This document shows positions 42,761 through 51,255 of a stretch of 64,000 nucleotides of DNA, in pieces. This DNA is from Oscillospiraceae bacterium (lineage in GTDB: Bacteria > Bacillota > Clostridia > Christensenellales > QALW01). Numbering within the stretch: the stretch's first letter is position 1; every line of letters begins with the position of its first letter. The DNA is taken from NCBI GenBank assembly GCA_022009755.1, contig CP091722.1:690001-754000 (forward strand), read 5' to 3'. A program made the translations under genes and the position numbers. The notes beneath the pieces are model-generated. The model ran no database searches. It had not been told where the DNA came from and worked only from the letters and a program-made list of their open reading frames with translations.

Positions 42761-42951
42761 ATGAAAAAGAAAACCAACGTTGGTGGCAGGCCGACGGGGC
42801 GGATAAAAAAACGGCCAAAATTGAAGTTGCGATAGAGCCTGATATCAAGGACGCTTTTATGCAAAAACTGGCATCAGAAGGAAAAAAGGCGTCCACTGAA
42901 ATCGGTTTGTGGATAAGAGAATATCTAAAAAACGATGAGGAGAAAAAATAA
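42761..42951 (+). CDS. Ribbon-helix-helix DNA-binding protein, one frame change
   Basis: A small protein of about 63 residues. The start MKKKTNVGGRPTGRI at 42761 has GGAGG ahead. The frame changes at a seven-A run (42805-42811), one A short. It continues as TAKIEVAIEPDIKDAFMQKL, then ASEGKKASTEIGLWIREYL, a typical Arc/MetJ/CopG-like strand plus two helices. Its stop overlaps the methyltransferase start (TAATG), so the two are coupled. With the palindrome at the promoter it is a likely autoregulator that keeps methyltransferase levels in check. Confidence 0.7.
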
Positions 42952-44272
42952 TGGCATATGCTATTGACCTGTTTTGCGGAGCGGGTGGTTGCTCTGAAGG
43001 ATTGATTCAAGCCGGCTTTCATATCTTGTTCAGTTCCGATATTAGCGATATGGTCGAGGTAACCTATAAGCATAGACATGAACAATTAGGGTTGATTCAA
43101 GGAAAGAACACTTGGTTCGAGCGTTCAGATATAAAAGATTTGACGGGCAAGATTATCGAGGAGAGAATAGCTGCTCTTGAGATATTCAAAAACGCGCCGG
43201 TCCCAGAAATAGATTTGATGATTGGCGGTCCCAGTTGTCAGGGATTTTCACGCGCAGGAAGACGCGATAAGTCTGATCCTCGTAATATGCTGTTTGGTGA
43301 GTATGTGCGAGTTATCAATGAAGTGCGTCCGAAGTACATTGTGCTGGAGAATGTTGAGGGGTTTGTAGATATGCAATTCCTCGGATATAAAGGCATAACC
43401 GGAATTGAATATCCAGATGGTAGCGTGACACCAGATATCTTGCGGAGCGAACTTAACGAAATCGGTTATCGTACACTTCAACCGAAAATTCTCAACGCGG
43501 CTGATTATGGAGTTCCGCAACGCAGAAACAGAATTATTTTTATGGGTTATAGGGACGGATTGACCCCTCCGGAGTATCCAGAGCCTATACTGACGCCAGA
43601 TCAACATTTATCTTTGCTGGATGCGATAGGTGATCTTATCGTCGATGAGAAAGTTCGCGGTAAAATTTGCCCGAACCTTACGCAATATCAAATCGATAGC
43701 ATTAACGGAAGGACTCCTACCACATCAGGAACTCCAATCAAATCTAAAGCACATATGAATATGGAACTTCCGAAGCAAACAGCCGTAGTTGGAGAAAGAT
43801 TTGGCCTTTTTCCAAGAAGGAGAAAGTGGAGCAAGTCTGAGAAAAAGGGTGCTTGAAGAAGGCATTGACATTTCGGGAAAAACCGGCGCTGGTTGCTTTA
43901 TGTGCAAAGGAACTCGGGTTTACAGAAGATGAAGTGATTTCTTTATTCAAGGAAGGAAAAGCAACAGAGGAACAAATTGATGTTCTGCTTACAAAAAAGA
44001 ATATTCGTCAAAGGTGGAAGTCAGACCAACCGTCCGCAACTGTTGTAACGATTGCAGATGACTATATCAGCCCTTGGGAAGATAGAACATTCAGCGTTCG
44101 AGAAATGGCAAGATGCCAATCATTTGATGATTCTTTTGAGTTCCTCGGAAAAAGAACAACTGGAGGATTACGAAGAAGAGTCGAAATCCCCCAGTATACT
44201 CAGGTTGGCAATGCGGTACCTCCGTTGCTTGCAAAAGCAATTGCATTGGAAATACTAAAGGTACTACAGTAA
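42951..44272 (+). CDS. DNA (cytosine-5) methyltransferase, two frame changes
   Basis: A C5 methyltransferase of about 440 residues, probably the protective half of a type II system. SAM motif I is IDLFCGAGGCSEGL; motif IV with the catalytic cysteine reads GGPSCQGFSRAGRR (Ser in place of the usual Pro before Cys); motif VI is ENVEG and motif VIII QRRNR. The frame changes near 43812 and 43880 inside the target-recognition region, which reads QEGESGASLRKRVLEEGIDI between them. Motifs IX-X (FSVREMARCQSF, QVGNAVPPLLAKAI) are in the last frame. It converges on the nuclease gene with a 9-base overlap. Confidence 0.9.
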
Positions 44273-45226
44273 ATCAAAATAACTGTATGTGGTTGTAATA
44301 TCGGGCAAAGCAGCGCGGATTGTGTACAGTATTCCCCTGTTTTGCCCGGTTTTTAAATTACGCTCGAGTAACTCCTTAACTGAACTTGCAATACCTGCTT
44401 TGGACTCTAATCCCCAGTAATTTCCACCAGACAGATTAATCACTCTTAAAACGGCAGTAGATGTATTTTTGTATGTCTCTCTGCCGTTTTTTACTAACTG
44501 ATTTGACGGAACAGTAACAAAGGAGTATGTAAAGCGCTTGGCGTCATGAATAGAAAAACCATCTGCACCAACGGAGATACCATTTCTGAATGTGTTAGCA
44601 GAATACACAGCATCCCAAAGCATAGGTATTTGTGCATTATCGTTCCAGTTCGTTTTACACTGAATGATATGGATCTCAATGTCCTCGAAATCTCGCGCAA
44701 CAAGCGCATCTAAAATGGGCAGGAAATTGTAGCTCCTTCCAGATTGGGTGGGTACTGCTTCGCCATTTACATCATTGACGGCGATATCATCCTTATCGCA
44801 GGAATAATCTGGCTTGTCCGGAAAAGTAATTGCAATTAAATCCGACTCTGTATTGGAACGGAAATTCCCATAGTTTACTGTTATAGCCTTATTTATAGGA
44901 GTAGGAATCAAATCCTTATGATGTTTTATGACAAAAGTTCTTCTTCCAATCAAGCACAGGTTCAAGTACCAGCAAACAAGGGCTTCCCAGTTTGCGCCTC
45001 CTCCTGAGACATCACTCTGGGTTCTTCCTGCCGTTCCGGTTGAGCGGAAGATATCTCTTAGATGATCACCGATTGAGTAGATTTGGTTTTCGGTAGGACT
45101 CCCCGAAAGAAATACATCCGTGTTAATTACCGACCTCCATGTAGTCCAAACAGTGGAAAAACCGTTTGTCTCAAAGAGTTTTCCTACTGCTAATTCTCTC
45201 GCGTATTCTATAATATTCTGACTCAT
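44264..45226 (-). CDS. Putative type II restriction endonuclease (PD-(D/E)XK-like)
   Basis: A 320-residue protein of a family I cannot name. Its partner position, tail-to-tail with a C5 methyltransferase, points to the restriction enzyme. A possible PD-(D/E)XK core is visible: ESDLIAITFPD followed about 60 residues later by IHIIQCKTNWND (Q-x-K in place of E-x-K). The start at 45224-45226 was chosen because AAGGAGG lies 6 bases ahead. It lies only 10 bases after the HTH gene and belongs to the ABC-3C operon by spacing. It may therefore serve either as a classical restriction enzyme or as an effector of that system. Confidence 0.65.
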   Translation of the reverse strand: MSQNIIEYARELAVGKLFETNGFSTVWTTWRSVINTDVFLSGSPTENQIYSIGDHLRDIFRSTGTAGRTQSDVSGGGANWEALVCWYLNLCLIGRRTFVIKHHKDLIPTPINKAITVNYGNFRSNTESDLIAITFPDKPDYSCDKDDIAVNDVNGEAVPTQSGRSYNFLPILDALVARDFEDIEIHIIQCKTNWNDNAQIPMLWDAVYSANTFRNGISVGADGFSIHDAKRFTYSFVTVPSNQLVKNGRETYKNTSTAVLRVINLSGGNYWGLESKAGIASSVKELLERNLKTGQNRGILYTIRAALPDITTTYSYFDLL

Positions 45227-45236
45227 AATATCCTCC

Positions 45237-45440
45237 TTATTCGTCCACAGTTTCAAGGATGTCCTCAATGTGGCAGTTCAGTGTTTCGCATATTTTCAAA
45301 AGGACACCGGTTGTGATGTTTTCACCCTTCCCGAGTTTTGCGATGGACGCGGCGCTGACGCCAGCGGCTTCTTTTAAATCCATCTTCGTCATGTTCTTAT
45401 CGATCAGCAGTTTCCACAACTTGTTGTAACTGATTCGCAT
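45237..45440 (-). CDS. XRE-family HTH regulator, C-protein-like
   Basis: A 67-residue Cro/CI-type helix-turn-helix protein (KMDLKEAAGVSAASIAKLGK, then ENITTGVLLKICETLNCHI). Size and position directly ahead of the nuclease gene match controller (C) proteins that time restriction after methylation. The start at 45438-45440 has CGGAGGT ahead; a start 8 codons earlier has none. It lies 20 bases after the ATPase gene. Targets could be the nuclease promoter or the leader repeats at 49469-49497. Confidence 0.85.
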   Translation of the reverse strand: MRISYNKLWKLLIDKNMTKMDLKEAAGVSAASIAKLGKGENITTGVLLKICETLNCHIEDILETVDE

Positions 45441-45460
45441 TTTGGTACCTCCGTGTATGC

Positions 45461-47269
45461 TCATTTCACATCGTTCAAAAAACCATATCTGCCGTCTTCA
45501 AGTCCCTTGGTAAAAGTGATTACATTTGCGCCAGAGCCTTCATAGTCAAGAGCAGGAATATGCATCATATTTTCCAAGATGATTATTTGTCCGTCATTTT
45601 GATGATTGATAAAGAACTTGAATAACGCGGTTCTCATACTTTCCGGTGCGGCGTCTGTAACGCCTTGGTCAAGTCCAAGCAGCGGAGTATCGATTACCAA
45701 AAAGCCGGGGTTGTATTTTGCGTACGCCTCCATGTACCGGCGGAACGTGAGCGCAACGATAGTGTTGAGATAAGAGCAGTACCCTTGCCCGTGAATATCC
45801 GCCTTTTTGTGGCCGTTTACCTCAACATCAAAATCCTTCATGTTGAACCGCACCGTGGTCAGGTTGTCATAGGCGCATTCGATCAAAGTGTCTTTCAACA
45901 TCTGATCGATCCGCTCCTGAAACTCATCGCCAAAATATTCTTTGGGGTGATACTCGATCTGTGTTTCATCCTCGCTGGGAAGCTCTCTCAAATCCGTTTC
46001 CCAACTGGAGGCAAAGTCATCGATAACGTTGAGTTCCTGCTTTATCTGAATAAACGCGCGGTAACCGTTCAAGGATTCTCGCAGTGCATCTGCTTTCGGC
46101 TGCAGCTCGTTTTCAATCATGGTCTCAATGCTGTCGCGCTTTGCCTGTAGTTCCTTCAGAGCCGTCTCAATTTCAGCCTTTTCCGCTTCGAGGTCTTTTT
46201 CCGTTTCAGCCAGGCCGTCCATTTGGAGGGTTATTCTGTCAAGTTCAGCCTGTGCAGAATCGATGTATGATTTCTTGTCCCGAACAGGCAGTTTGCCATC
46301 GCAGAATGGGCATACCTGATTCTTCGGAACGTGTCCCATCTCGACCTCGCCGTTAACGATAAAAGAGAGCCTCTTCACATCAGATACATACTGCGTTCTA
46401 AGGGCGGCATAGCGAGACTTCAAAAGATCGCATTCGGCGGCTCGGCTTTGCAACCGCAGAATCTGGCCAAGCAGTGCACGGCTCTGGTCAACGGCCGTGG
46501 AGATCTGGGTTTCCGTGCTTTGAAGACTGTTAATGATGTCCTGCATTGTTTGTTCGACATCGACACCATCGAAGGCGCTCAAACTTTCAAGCAGTCCTTT
46601 GCGCTTGTCCGTAATAGCCTGTATTTTCCTGTTGACATATTCTTCGACTGCTTTTTTCTGGGCGACTCGAATTTCCTTCTTGGTTTGAGCATCCGCCTCA
46701 CCAAAATCCTGTCCCGACAACAGGTATAGCAACGCCGAGAGCAATGCAGTTCTGTCAGTAGCTTGCTCCGGTTCGATGATGGATTTCTCTTTGGCAATAT
46801 CGGCTACATGGAAAAGCAAAACATGAAGGAATGTGCGCCAGGTCAGCCGTTTCTTTTCAAAATTCTTGTTCTTTATAACGAAGTGTTCACCCTCTATCCC
46901 GATTGAGTCCAGAAGCAGATCGCTCAATATGGGGAGAGGGTCTTTTTTATTTGTGTGTTTCAAATCGTATTTGCCGCTTTCAAAACCTGGAACGTCGGTG
47001 ACAACATCGACCTGGTTTTTCCCCAAAGCACGTGTGATTGTAATATCGCCCTTGCCCGTGTGCAGGGAGATTTCAATGGTATCATATCCAAGGCTTTCAT
47101 CAAAAGGTTTCGCCTTACTGCCAAAGCAGAAATCGATACACTTGATGATGCAGGTCTTGCCGGTATTTGATCTCCCTCGGATGATATTCAACCCAGGGCG
47201 GAGGTCGATTACGGAATCGGTTTTGCCGCTGCCTTTAGCGACCACCTTGGTAATATAGAATTCTCCCAT
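45461..47269 (-). CDS. SMC/Rad50-type ABC ATPase of an ABC three-component system (DUF3732-like)
   Basis: A 602-residue protein. Walker A is RGRSNTGKT (about 31-39). Long helical coiled-coil arms (about 190-300 and 335-410) flank a zinc-hook-like CPFCDGKLP near residue 328. Walker B is FLVIDTPLLGLDQ near 526, preceded by a QGYCSYLNTIVALTF signature-like helix. This is the architecture of the DUF3732/ABC-3C ATPases found in prokaryotic conflict systems. It probably senses foreign nucleoprotein and drives the linked components. It lies 2 bases after the middle component gene. The frame is intact. Confidence 0.85.
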   Translation of the reverse strand: MGEFYITKVVAKGSGKTDSVIDLRPGLNIIRGRSNTGKTCIIKCIDFCFGSKAKPFDESLGYDTIEISLHTGKGDITITRALGKNQVDVVTDVPGFESGKYDLKHTNKKDPLPILSDLLLDSIGIEGEHFVIKNKNFEKKRLTWRTFLHVLLFHVADIAKEKSIIEPEQATDRTALLSALLYLLSGQDFGEADAQTKKEIRVAQKKAVEEYVNRKIQAITDKRKGLLESLSAFDGVDVEQTMQDIINSLQSTETQISTAVDQSRALLGQILRLQSRAAECDLLKSRYAALRTQYVSDVKRLSFIVNGEVEMGHVPKNQVCPFCDGKLPVRDKKSYIDSAQAELDRITLQMDGLAETEKDLEAEKAEIETALKELQAKRDSIETMIENELQPKADALRESLNGYRAFIQIKQELNVIDDFASSWETDLRELPSEDETQIEYHPKEYFGDEFQERIDQMLKDTLIECAYDNLTTVRFNMKDFDVEVNGHKKADIHGQGYCSYLNTIVALTFRRYMEAYAKYNPGFLVIDTPLLGLDQGVTDAAPESMRTALFKFFINHQNDGQIIILENMMHIPALDYEGSGANVITFTKGLEDGRYGFLNDVK

Positions 47270-47271
47270 CG

Positions 47272-47718
47272 CTACCTCCTTAACGATTGCACGGCTTTGC
47301 CGCTGATTTCTTTCAATATTGCCGAGTCACTTTTTCGTGCATATTTTTTATGTACGGTTTCTGCGATAGCTAAATACTGATCTTTGTAATCGGACTCAAG
47401 GGTTCCTATATACTTGCGTCCTGCGACGGTCAGCTTATACAGAAAACCGCCTTCAGTTCGGTTGACGGCGATAAGCCCATCCAGTACAAACATCTTGATG
47501 CCTTCCGAACATACAGACCGCTTGGAGGATAGTTCGCTGAAGCTGTAACTGTTATCTCCGTGCAAGTTCCGATCAGACACTTCAAAATCTTTTCCGTATA
47601 TGGTCATAAAGTCGTATGCTGAAAGGCGGTCAATTGTCATACCGCAGGAACGGATGACGGAGAGAATGAGCATCGCACGCAACCCGGTTTCAAACGGAGT
47701 GTTGAAAAGATCATTCAT
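47272..47718 (-). CDS. ABC-3C middle component-like protein
   Basis: A 148-residue protein (MNDLFNTPFETGLRAMLILS ... FLYKLTVAGRKYIGTLESDY). It has a winged-helix-like layout and the N-terminal N-P-F/ETGLRAL pattern typical of the small middle components that sit between the effector-side protein and the ATPase in ABC three-component systems. The start overlaps the previous gene by 8 bases and it ends 2 bases before the ATPase start, so expression is tightly coupled. No catalytic residues can be seen. Assignment is by pattern and context. Confidence 0.75.
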   Translation of the reverse strand: MNDLFNTPFETGLRAMLILSVIRSCGMTIDRLSAYDFMTIYGKDFEVSDRNLHGDNSYSFSELSSKRSVCSEGIKMFVLDGLIAVNRTEGGFLYKLTVAGRKYIGTLESDYKDQYLAIAETVHKKYARKSDSAILKEISGKAVQSLRR

Positions 47719-48424
47719 CGATATTCACCCACGATTTAATCGTCCCGTCATTCACCAGGATATGGCAGATGCCTTTCTTTTCAAGATTTGCTATCAGACC
47801 GATTATGTTCATAAACGAGGATTTTGAAAGCGTAATGTTCGTAACCTTATTAAGTACTGCGAGGAGACGGTCATATCCGCTCGTGTGGCGATCATCAAAG
47901 AGTGTGTCGGAAATCCCGTCATAAGCATCCGTTTTGAGCGCCTGAAACTGTTTATCGCCGTCGGAAAAGACCTCGCGCACCGAACGATGGACGCTTTCTG
48001 CACTATAGTAGGCTTTGCGCTGTTCTGCAAAGTTTCTGCGAAGGGTGTTGGACAAGGTTCCTATTGTGTCTGGCGTCACGACACTGTTGATTTTTTCTGC
48101 ATACACTTCGCACAGCGCGTTTACATACGGAAGTTCCTGCGGGGAAATACTGCTCTGCGGCGTAAGCTGAACAGGCAGTTTAACCTCTTCGGTTCCGAGG
48201 TAAATGATCCGGGTTGTGCTGTCATATCTGGTTGGCGTGAGGGGGACGAAGGGAACACCGTTCTCGTCCTCGGTAGGAGAGCCTTGATTTTCAATTACTG
48301 TAACATTCAGATTCTCTATGTGATCCGCATGAACCGAACGATCCCCAAACTGGTTCACTTGAGTAATCGGCGCACCGGCAGACGGAACTGCCGGAACAGA
48401 TCCCTTTTGTATTTCATTTGCCAT
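47711..48424 (-). CDS. ABC-3C system protein with C-terminal ABC-3C-type domain
   Basis: A 237-residue protein. Near its N-terminus (about 24-45) is the motif TQVNQFGDRSVHADHIENLN, which is nearly repeated at the end of the upstream gene product. The C-terminal third (about 150-237: YDRLLAVLNKVTNITLSKSS ... KKGICHILVNDGTIKSWV) resembles the shared C-terminal domain of ABC-3C component proteins. No enzymatic motif is evident. ATG 48422-48424 was chosen because GGAGG lies 8 bases ahead. Confidence 0.65.
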   Translation of the reverse strand: MANEIQKGSVPAVPSAGAPITQVNQFGDRSVHADHIENLNVTVIENQGSPTEDENGVPFVPLTPTRYDSTTRIIYLGTEEVKLPVQLTPQSSISPQELPYVNALCEVYAEKINSVVTPDTIGTLSNTLRRNFAEQRKAYYSAESVHRSVREVFSDGDKQFQALKTDAYDGISDTLFDDRHTSGYDRLLAVLNKVTNITLSKSSFMNIIGLIANLEKKGICHILVNDGTIKSWVNIDE

Positions 48425-48438
48425 ACGCACTACCTCCG

Positions 48439-49448
48439 TTACAGTTTCAAATTCTCGACGTGATCAATGTGAACGGGATGATCCCCATATTGATTTACTA
48501 TGGTTTGATGCACAACTTTTTTATCCACCGCTGCGGCACCTGATGGATCTTCGCCATCCACGACCTCCGCTTCGGTATTATCGGACGCATCTTCGGATGA
48601 ATCCGCTTTTTTATTATTCCGCCGTATTTGTTCGGCAAGCTGATGTTCAGCGGCTCCGAAGACTTCTGCCATTATTCGGCCGGTGTTTAAAATGGCATTA
48701 TCGATTATTTCACGGTCAGTTGGTCCCTTTGCGTAGCATCTGTAGGGTTTGGTAAAGAAGCGCCTGTAGAAGGAACGGAGAGGTCTGTATCAATGCTGAT
48801 TGCTGAAATCCCGCTCCCAATATCGCTGTTGAATTTCCATTCGGTGTTAGAACCCGCTTGAGAATACCAGATGGTAAAGGTAGCTTTGCCGGATTCGCAA
48901 TCAGGACAATTGCACATGACGTAGTTTATGACACTCAAGAGAAACGGCAACAGCATAATCTGCTGTGCTTCATGAAGCTTTTTTACCGGAAGAGAATTGG
49001 AATAGCTGACCGCTATTAAGGTTTCGCTATCGACAGAAGCATCTTTCTGCATTGTTTCAATCAAAGCTGAAACTAACCACACGCACTTATCCTTATTCAA
49101 ATATCTCTCTATAAACTCTGCTGTCCGCTTGAGGAGGTAGGGTTTATTTGTTTGATACAGATTTTGAAATGCGGAGCGTGTGGCTGCTTTTGTAAAAGGA
49201 ACATAGTCGCCGGTGCTGTCATCGCATTTTTTATAGTTGGTCGCGCACTTGTTCAGAGTCGTCCCTGCGACCGAAGAGAAGTCTTCCCCTGTGACTATGT
49301 AGATAAGTCCGGCGTAAACACCGGGAATCGTTAAACCGTCTGATCCGCCGTTCAGCTTATTTCTCGCCTTCTGGCGCGGCTTTCTTGCTTCGAGCAGCAG
49401 GTCGAAGAGAATACCTCCGCAAAGGTGTGGCACCGGATTTGGGGTCAT
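48439..49448 (-). CDS. First protein of the ABC-3C operon, unknown function, one frame change
   Basis: A protein of about 337 residues that I do not recognise. It starts at 49446-49448 (MTPNPVPHLCGG) with AAGGAGG 8 bases ahead. Residues 1-240 are a mixed globular domain with a CNCPDC cysteine pair near 178. The frame changes near 48710 (after RDQLT), continuing as REIIDNAILNTGRIMAEVFG. A charged linker follows, and the last 22 residues read QTIVNQYGDHPVHIDHVENL, closely matching the N-terminal motif of the next protein. The two probably pair through this element. It could be the sensor or effector of the system. Confidence 0.6.
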
Positions 49449-49709
49449 CTCTATAACCTCCTTCAAAATTAGTAACCTTACACCGCCTTAGTAACCTCAA
49501 AGAGCTGTTTTGTGATGTTGACAGGAACCTTATCTACTTTAGGTTTAGTTGTAGATGAGGCGAAGGCGGTAATGGGGAGAAATCCGAAATCTACACTTCA
49601 TCCAGTATAACACAAAAGTGTGAAAAATTCTACCCCTTTTACAGATTTCGTTTCTGTGGATGTGAAATTCCCCTCATCAAATATGAAATAAACATTCGGA
49701 GGCAGCAAC
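49449..49709 (-). promoter_or_regulatory. Leader and candidate promoter of the ABC-3C/restriction operon
   Basis: On the minus strand a TATACT -10 candidate (49604-49609) is overlapped upstream by a dyad, CACAAAAGTGTG (49611-49622); a clear -35 is lacking. In the leader, the 10-mer TTAGTAACCT occurs twice with a 19-base period (49469-49478 and 49488-49497), just ahead of the ribosome site. These repeats are plausible operator sites for the C-protein-like regulator or the RHH protein. Confidence 0.4.
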
Positions 49710-49892
49710 ATGACCAGACAGGATTGGCAGATAAACATCGAGAATACCGTCGCCAGCGTAGCGGCGAAGTACGGCAATGAGGTGGCGGCGTCAGTGTTCA
49801 GACGTTACGACGCGACCTGCTTCGAGGATCTCAGCCCCGTTTATTACAGTGAGGTCTTCGGCAACCTCATGCTTATCGATGAGGACGGGTGA
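49710..49892 (+). CDS. Small phage protein, unknown
   Basis: A 60-residue acidic protein with CGGAGGC ahead of its ATG. The sequence (ENTVASVAAKYGNEVAASVF, RRYDATCFEDLSPVYYSEV) is helical and soluble. Similar short proteins precede phage replication modules in gut Clostridia, but no function is known to me. It is the first plus-strand gene after the defence island. Confidence 0.65.
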   Translation: MTRQDWQINIENTVASVAAKYGNEVAASVFRRYDATCFEDLSPVYYSEVFGNLMLIDEDG

Positions 49893-50195
49893 CTGCTGAC
49901 GCAGACTCTCCTCCGCCAACCTTATATATGATTGAACGTCGAGGTGACAGCACGGGTGCCGCGCTGTCACCTGGACGCTTAAGCCCAAACAACCGCCGTC
50001 AGCTGGACGGAGTCATGAACCGTTGCTCAACGGCTCACGGCGGACAAGTCAATAATGACGGCTGCCTATTGAGCGGGTTGCCGCAGACCGAAACGGAGAA
50101 TCTCTCTGTCGGGCTGTGGTTAGTTTTCTGCACCCCTTTTGCAGCCGAACCCGGAGTCCTCCGTTTCGAGAAATCGAAAATCGGAGGACTTTTTT
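49893..50195 (+). ncRNA. Structured gene-free leader with hairpins at 49942-49972 and 50155-50190
   Basis: No protein is encoded. Hairpin 1 has a perfect 10-bp stem (AGGTGACAGC with GCTGTCACCT). Hairpin 2 has AGTCCTCCG paired with CGGAGGACT and an inner TTTCGA/TCGAAA stem closed by a GAAA tetraloop, then six T and the ATG at 50196. The Shine-Dalgarno GGAGG lies inside the 3' arm of hairpin 2. It may be an untranslated regulatory leader, or an intrinsic terminator abutting the next start. Confidence 0.55.
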
Positions 50196-50706
50196 ATGTC
50201 AAAGAAAGACAAGCAGTACACCATCTACATCCGCTCCACGAAAGAGAGCATCCCCGTCTGCAAGGAAGAATTCGATGCCTACTACCACGACATCAATATC
50301 TACCGAATCCGTCAGCAGAGGCATGGCCGTTGTGTGTGTCCCGCAAGCAAGCGGCTCTCCTGCGATATGGACTGCCTAACCTGTCCCTTCCATCGCATGG
50401 GCGATATGCGTTCCCTTGATTACACCGAAACCGATGATGAAGGAAACGAAACTGCGTGGGTAGAGGAAATCCCGGACGATTCGCCTTTGCTTGAAGACGT
50501 CATCATCGAGGCTTCCGAAATGAAAGCTCTGTACGCTCGGCTTACGGAGCTGATGCCGGAGGCAATCAAAATCGGCGAGCTGCGACTTGAGGGCTTAACC
50601 GAGGATACCATCGGCGAACGCATTGGAATCGGCAGAAAGACCTATGCCTACAGATTAAAAAAAGGTTAAAGCTGTCCTCGAAAAAGAATTCCCGGACATT
50701 TTCTGA
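50196..50706 (+). CDS. Phage sigma-70 region 4-like protein, one frame change
   Basis: A protein of about 170 residues. The N-terminal half has a cysteine cluster (CVCPASKRLSCDMDCLTCPF), and the C-terminal helix-turn-helix resembles sigma region 4 (EGLTEDTIGERIGIGRKTYA). The start at 50196 (MSKKDKQYTIYIRSTKESI) follows GGAGGA. An extra A in a seven-A run near 50655 appears to move the frame before VKAVLEKEFPDIF, which ends at 50706. It may direct phage gene expression. The ribosome site is buried in a hairpin. Confidence 0.7.
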
Positions 50707-50802
50707 AAAAAGTTTTCCGGATTTTTTCCGAAATGCCCTCCTCATGTTCATGGGAGAGTGTAAGGGGCAAAACGATAACGCTCCTTCGGGAGGTGAAAAC
50801 GA

Positions 50803-51019
50803 ATGAACGAAGCAAAGAGAGATGCTCTGAAGCCGGAAGAAGAACTCGTTGACGTTCTGCTCGACTTCATCATCGTGTCAGCAACCTGGCAAAGAAAGTC
50901 ACCCGGGCGGTAAGAGAAAAGCAAATCAAGGAAGGAGCGTGTAGAGATGTCAAAAATGAGCGAACTGGATGCCGTGATCAGAGACCTGCGAACTGCGGCT
51001 GCCGCTATTAACGAAGCGG
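50803..51019 (+). CDS. Small phage protein, frame interrupted, unknown
   Basis: It starts at ATG 50803 with GGGAGGTG ahead (MNEAKRDALKPEEELVDVLL). A one-base change near 50878 leads to SNLAKKVTRAVREKQIKEGA and a cysteine-rich tail ending about 51019. The first frame on its own stops near 50912. Similar helical proteins of about 60-70 residues occur in this place in related elements. The true end is uncertain, and its tail would overlap the next gene. Confidence 0.4.
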
Positions 51020-51255
51020 CTGATACCCTCACGGAGATGTTCAGCGGCGAGACCTCCGAAGCTCCGGCAAAACCGACCGAGCCGATTCCTACCAAAGAAG
51101 ACGTCCGTGCGATTCTCGCAGAGATGTCCAGCCGTGGCTTCACCGCACAGGTGAAGGAACTGCTCCGTCAGCACGGCGCGGCAACGCTCTCCGGCATTGA
51201 CCCTTCGGAGTATGCCGCCCTCATCAAAGATGCGGAGGGACTCGGCAATGGGTAA
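50947..51255 (+). CDS. Small phage protein, unknown
   Basis: A 102-residue, alanine-rich helical protein (MSELDAVIRDLRTAAAAINE ... EDVRAILAEMSSRGFTAQV, KELLRQHGAATLSGID). The C-terminal half resembles a helix-extension-helix DNA-binding fold, but I cannot assign a function. GGAGCG lies ahead of the ATG. Its stop overlaps the start of the DUF2800 nuclease gene by 8 bases, so they are coupled. Confidence 0.6.
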   Translation: MSKMSELDAVIRDLRTAAAAINEAADTLTEMFSGETSEAPAKPTEPIPTKEDVRAILAEMSSRGFTAQVKELLRQHGAATLSGIDPSEYAALIKDAEGLGNG

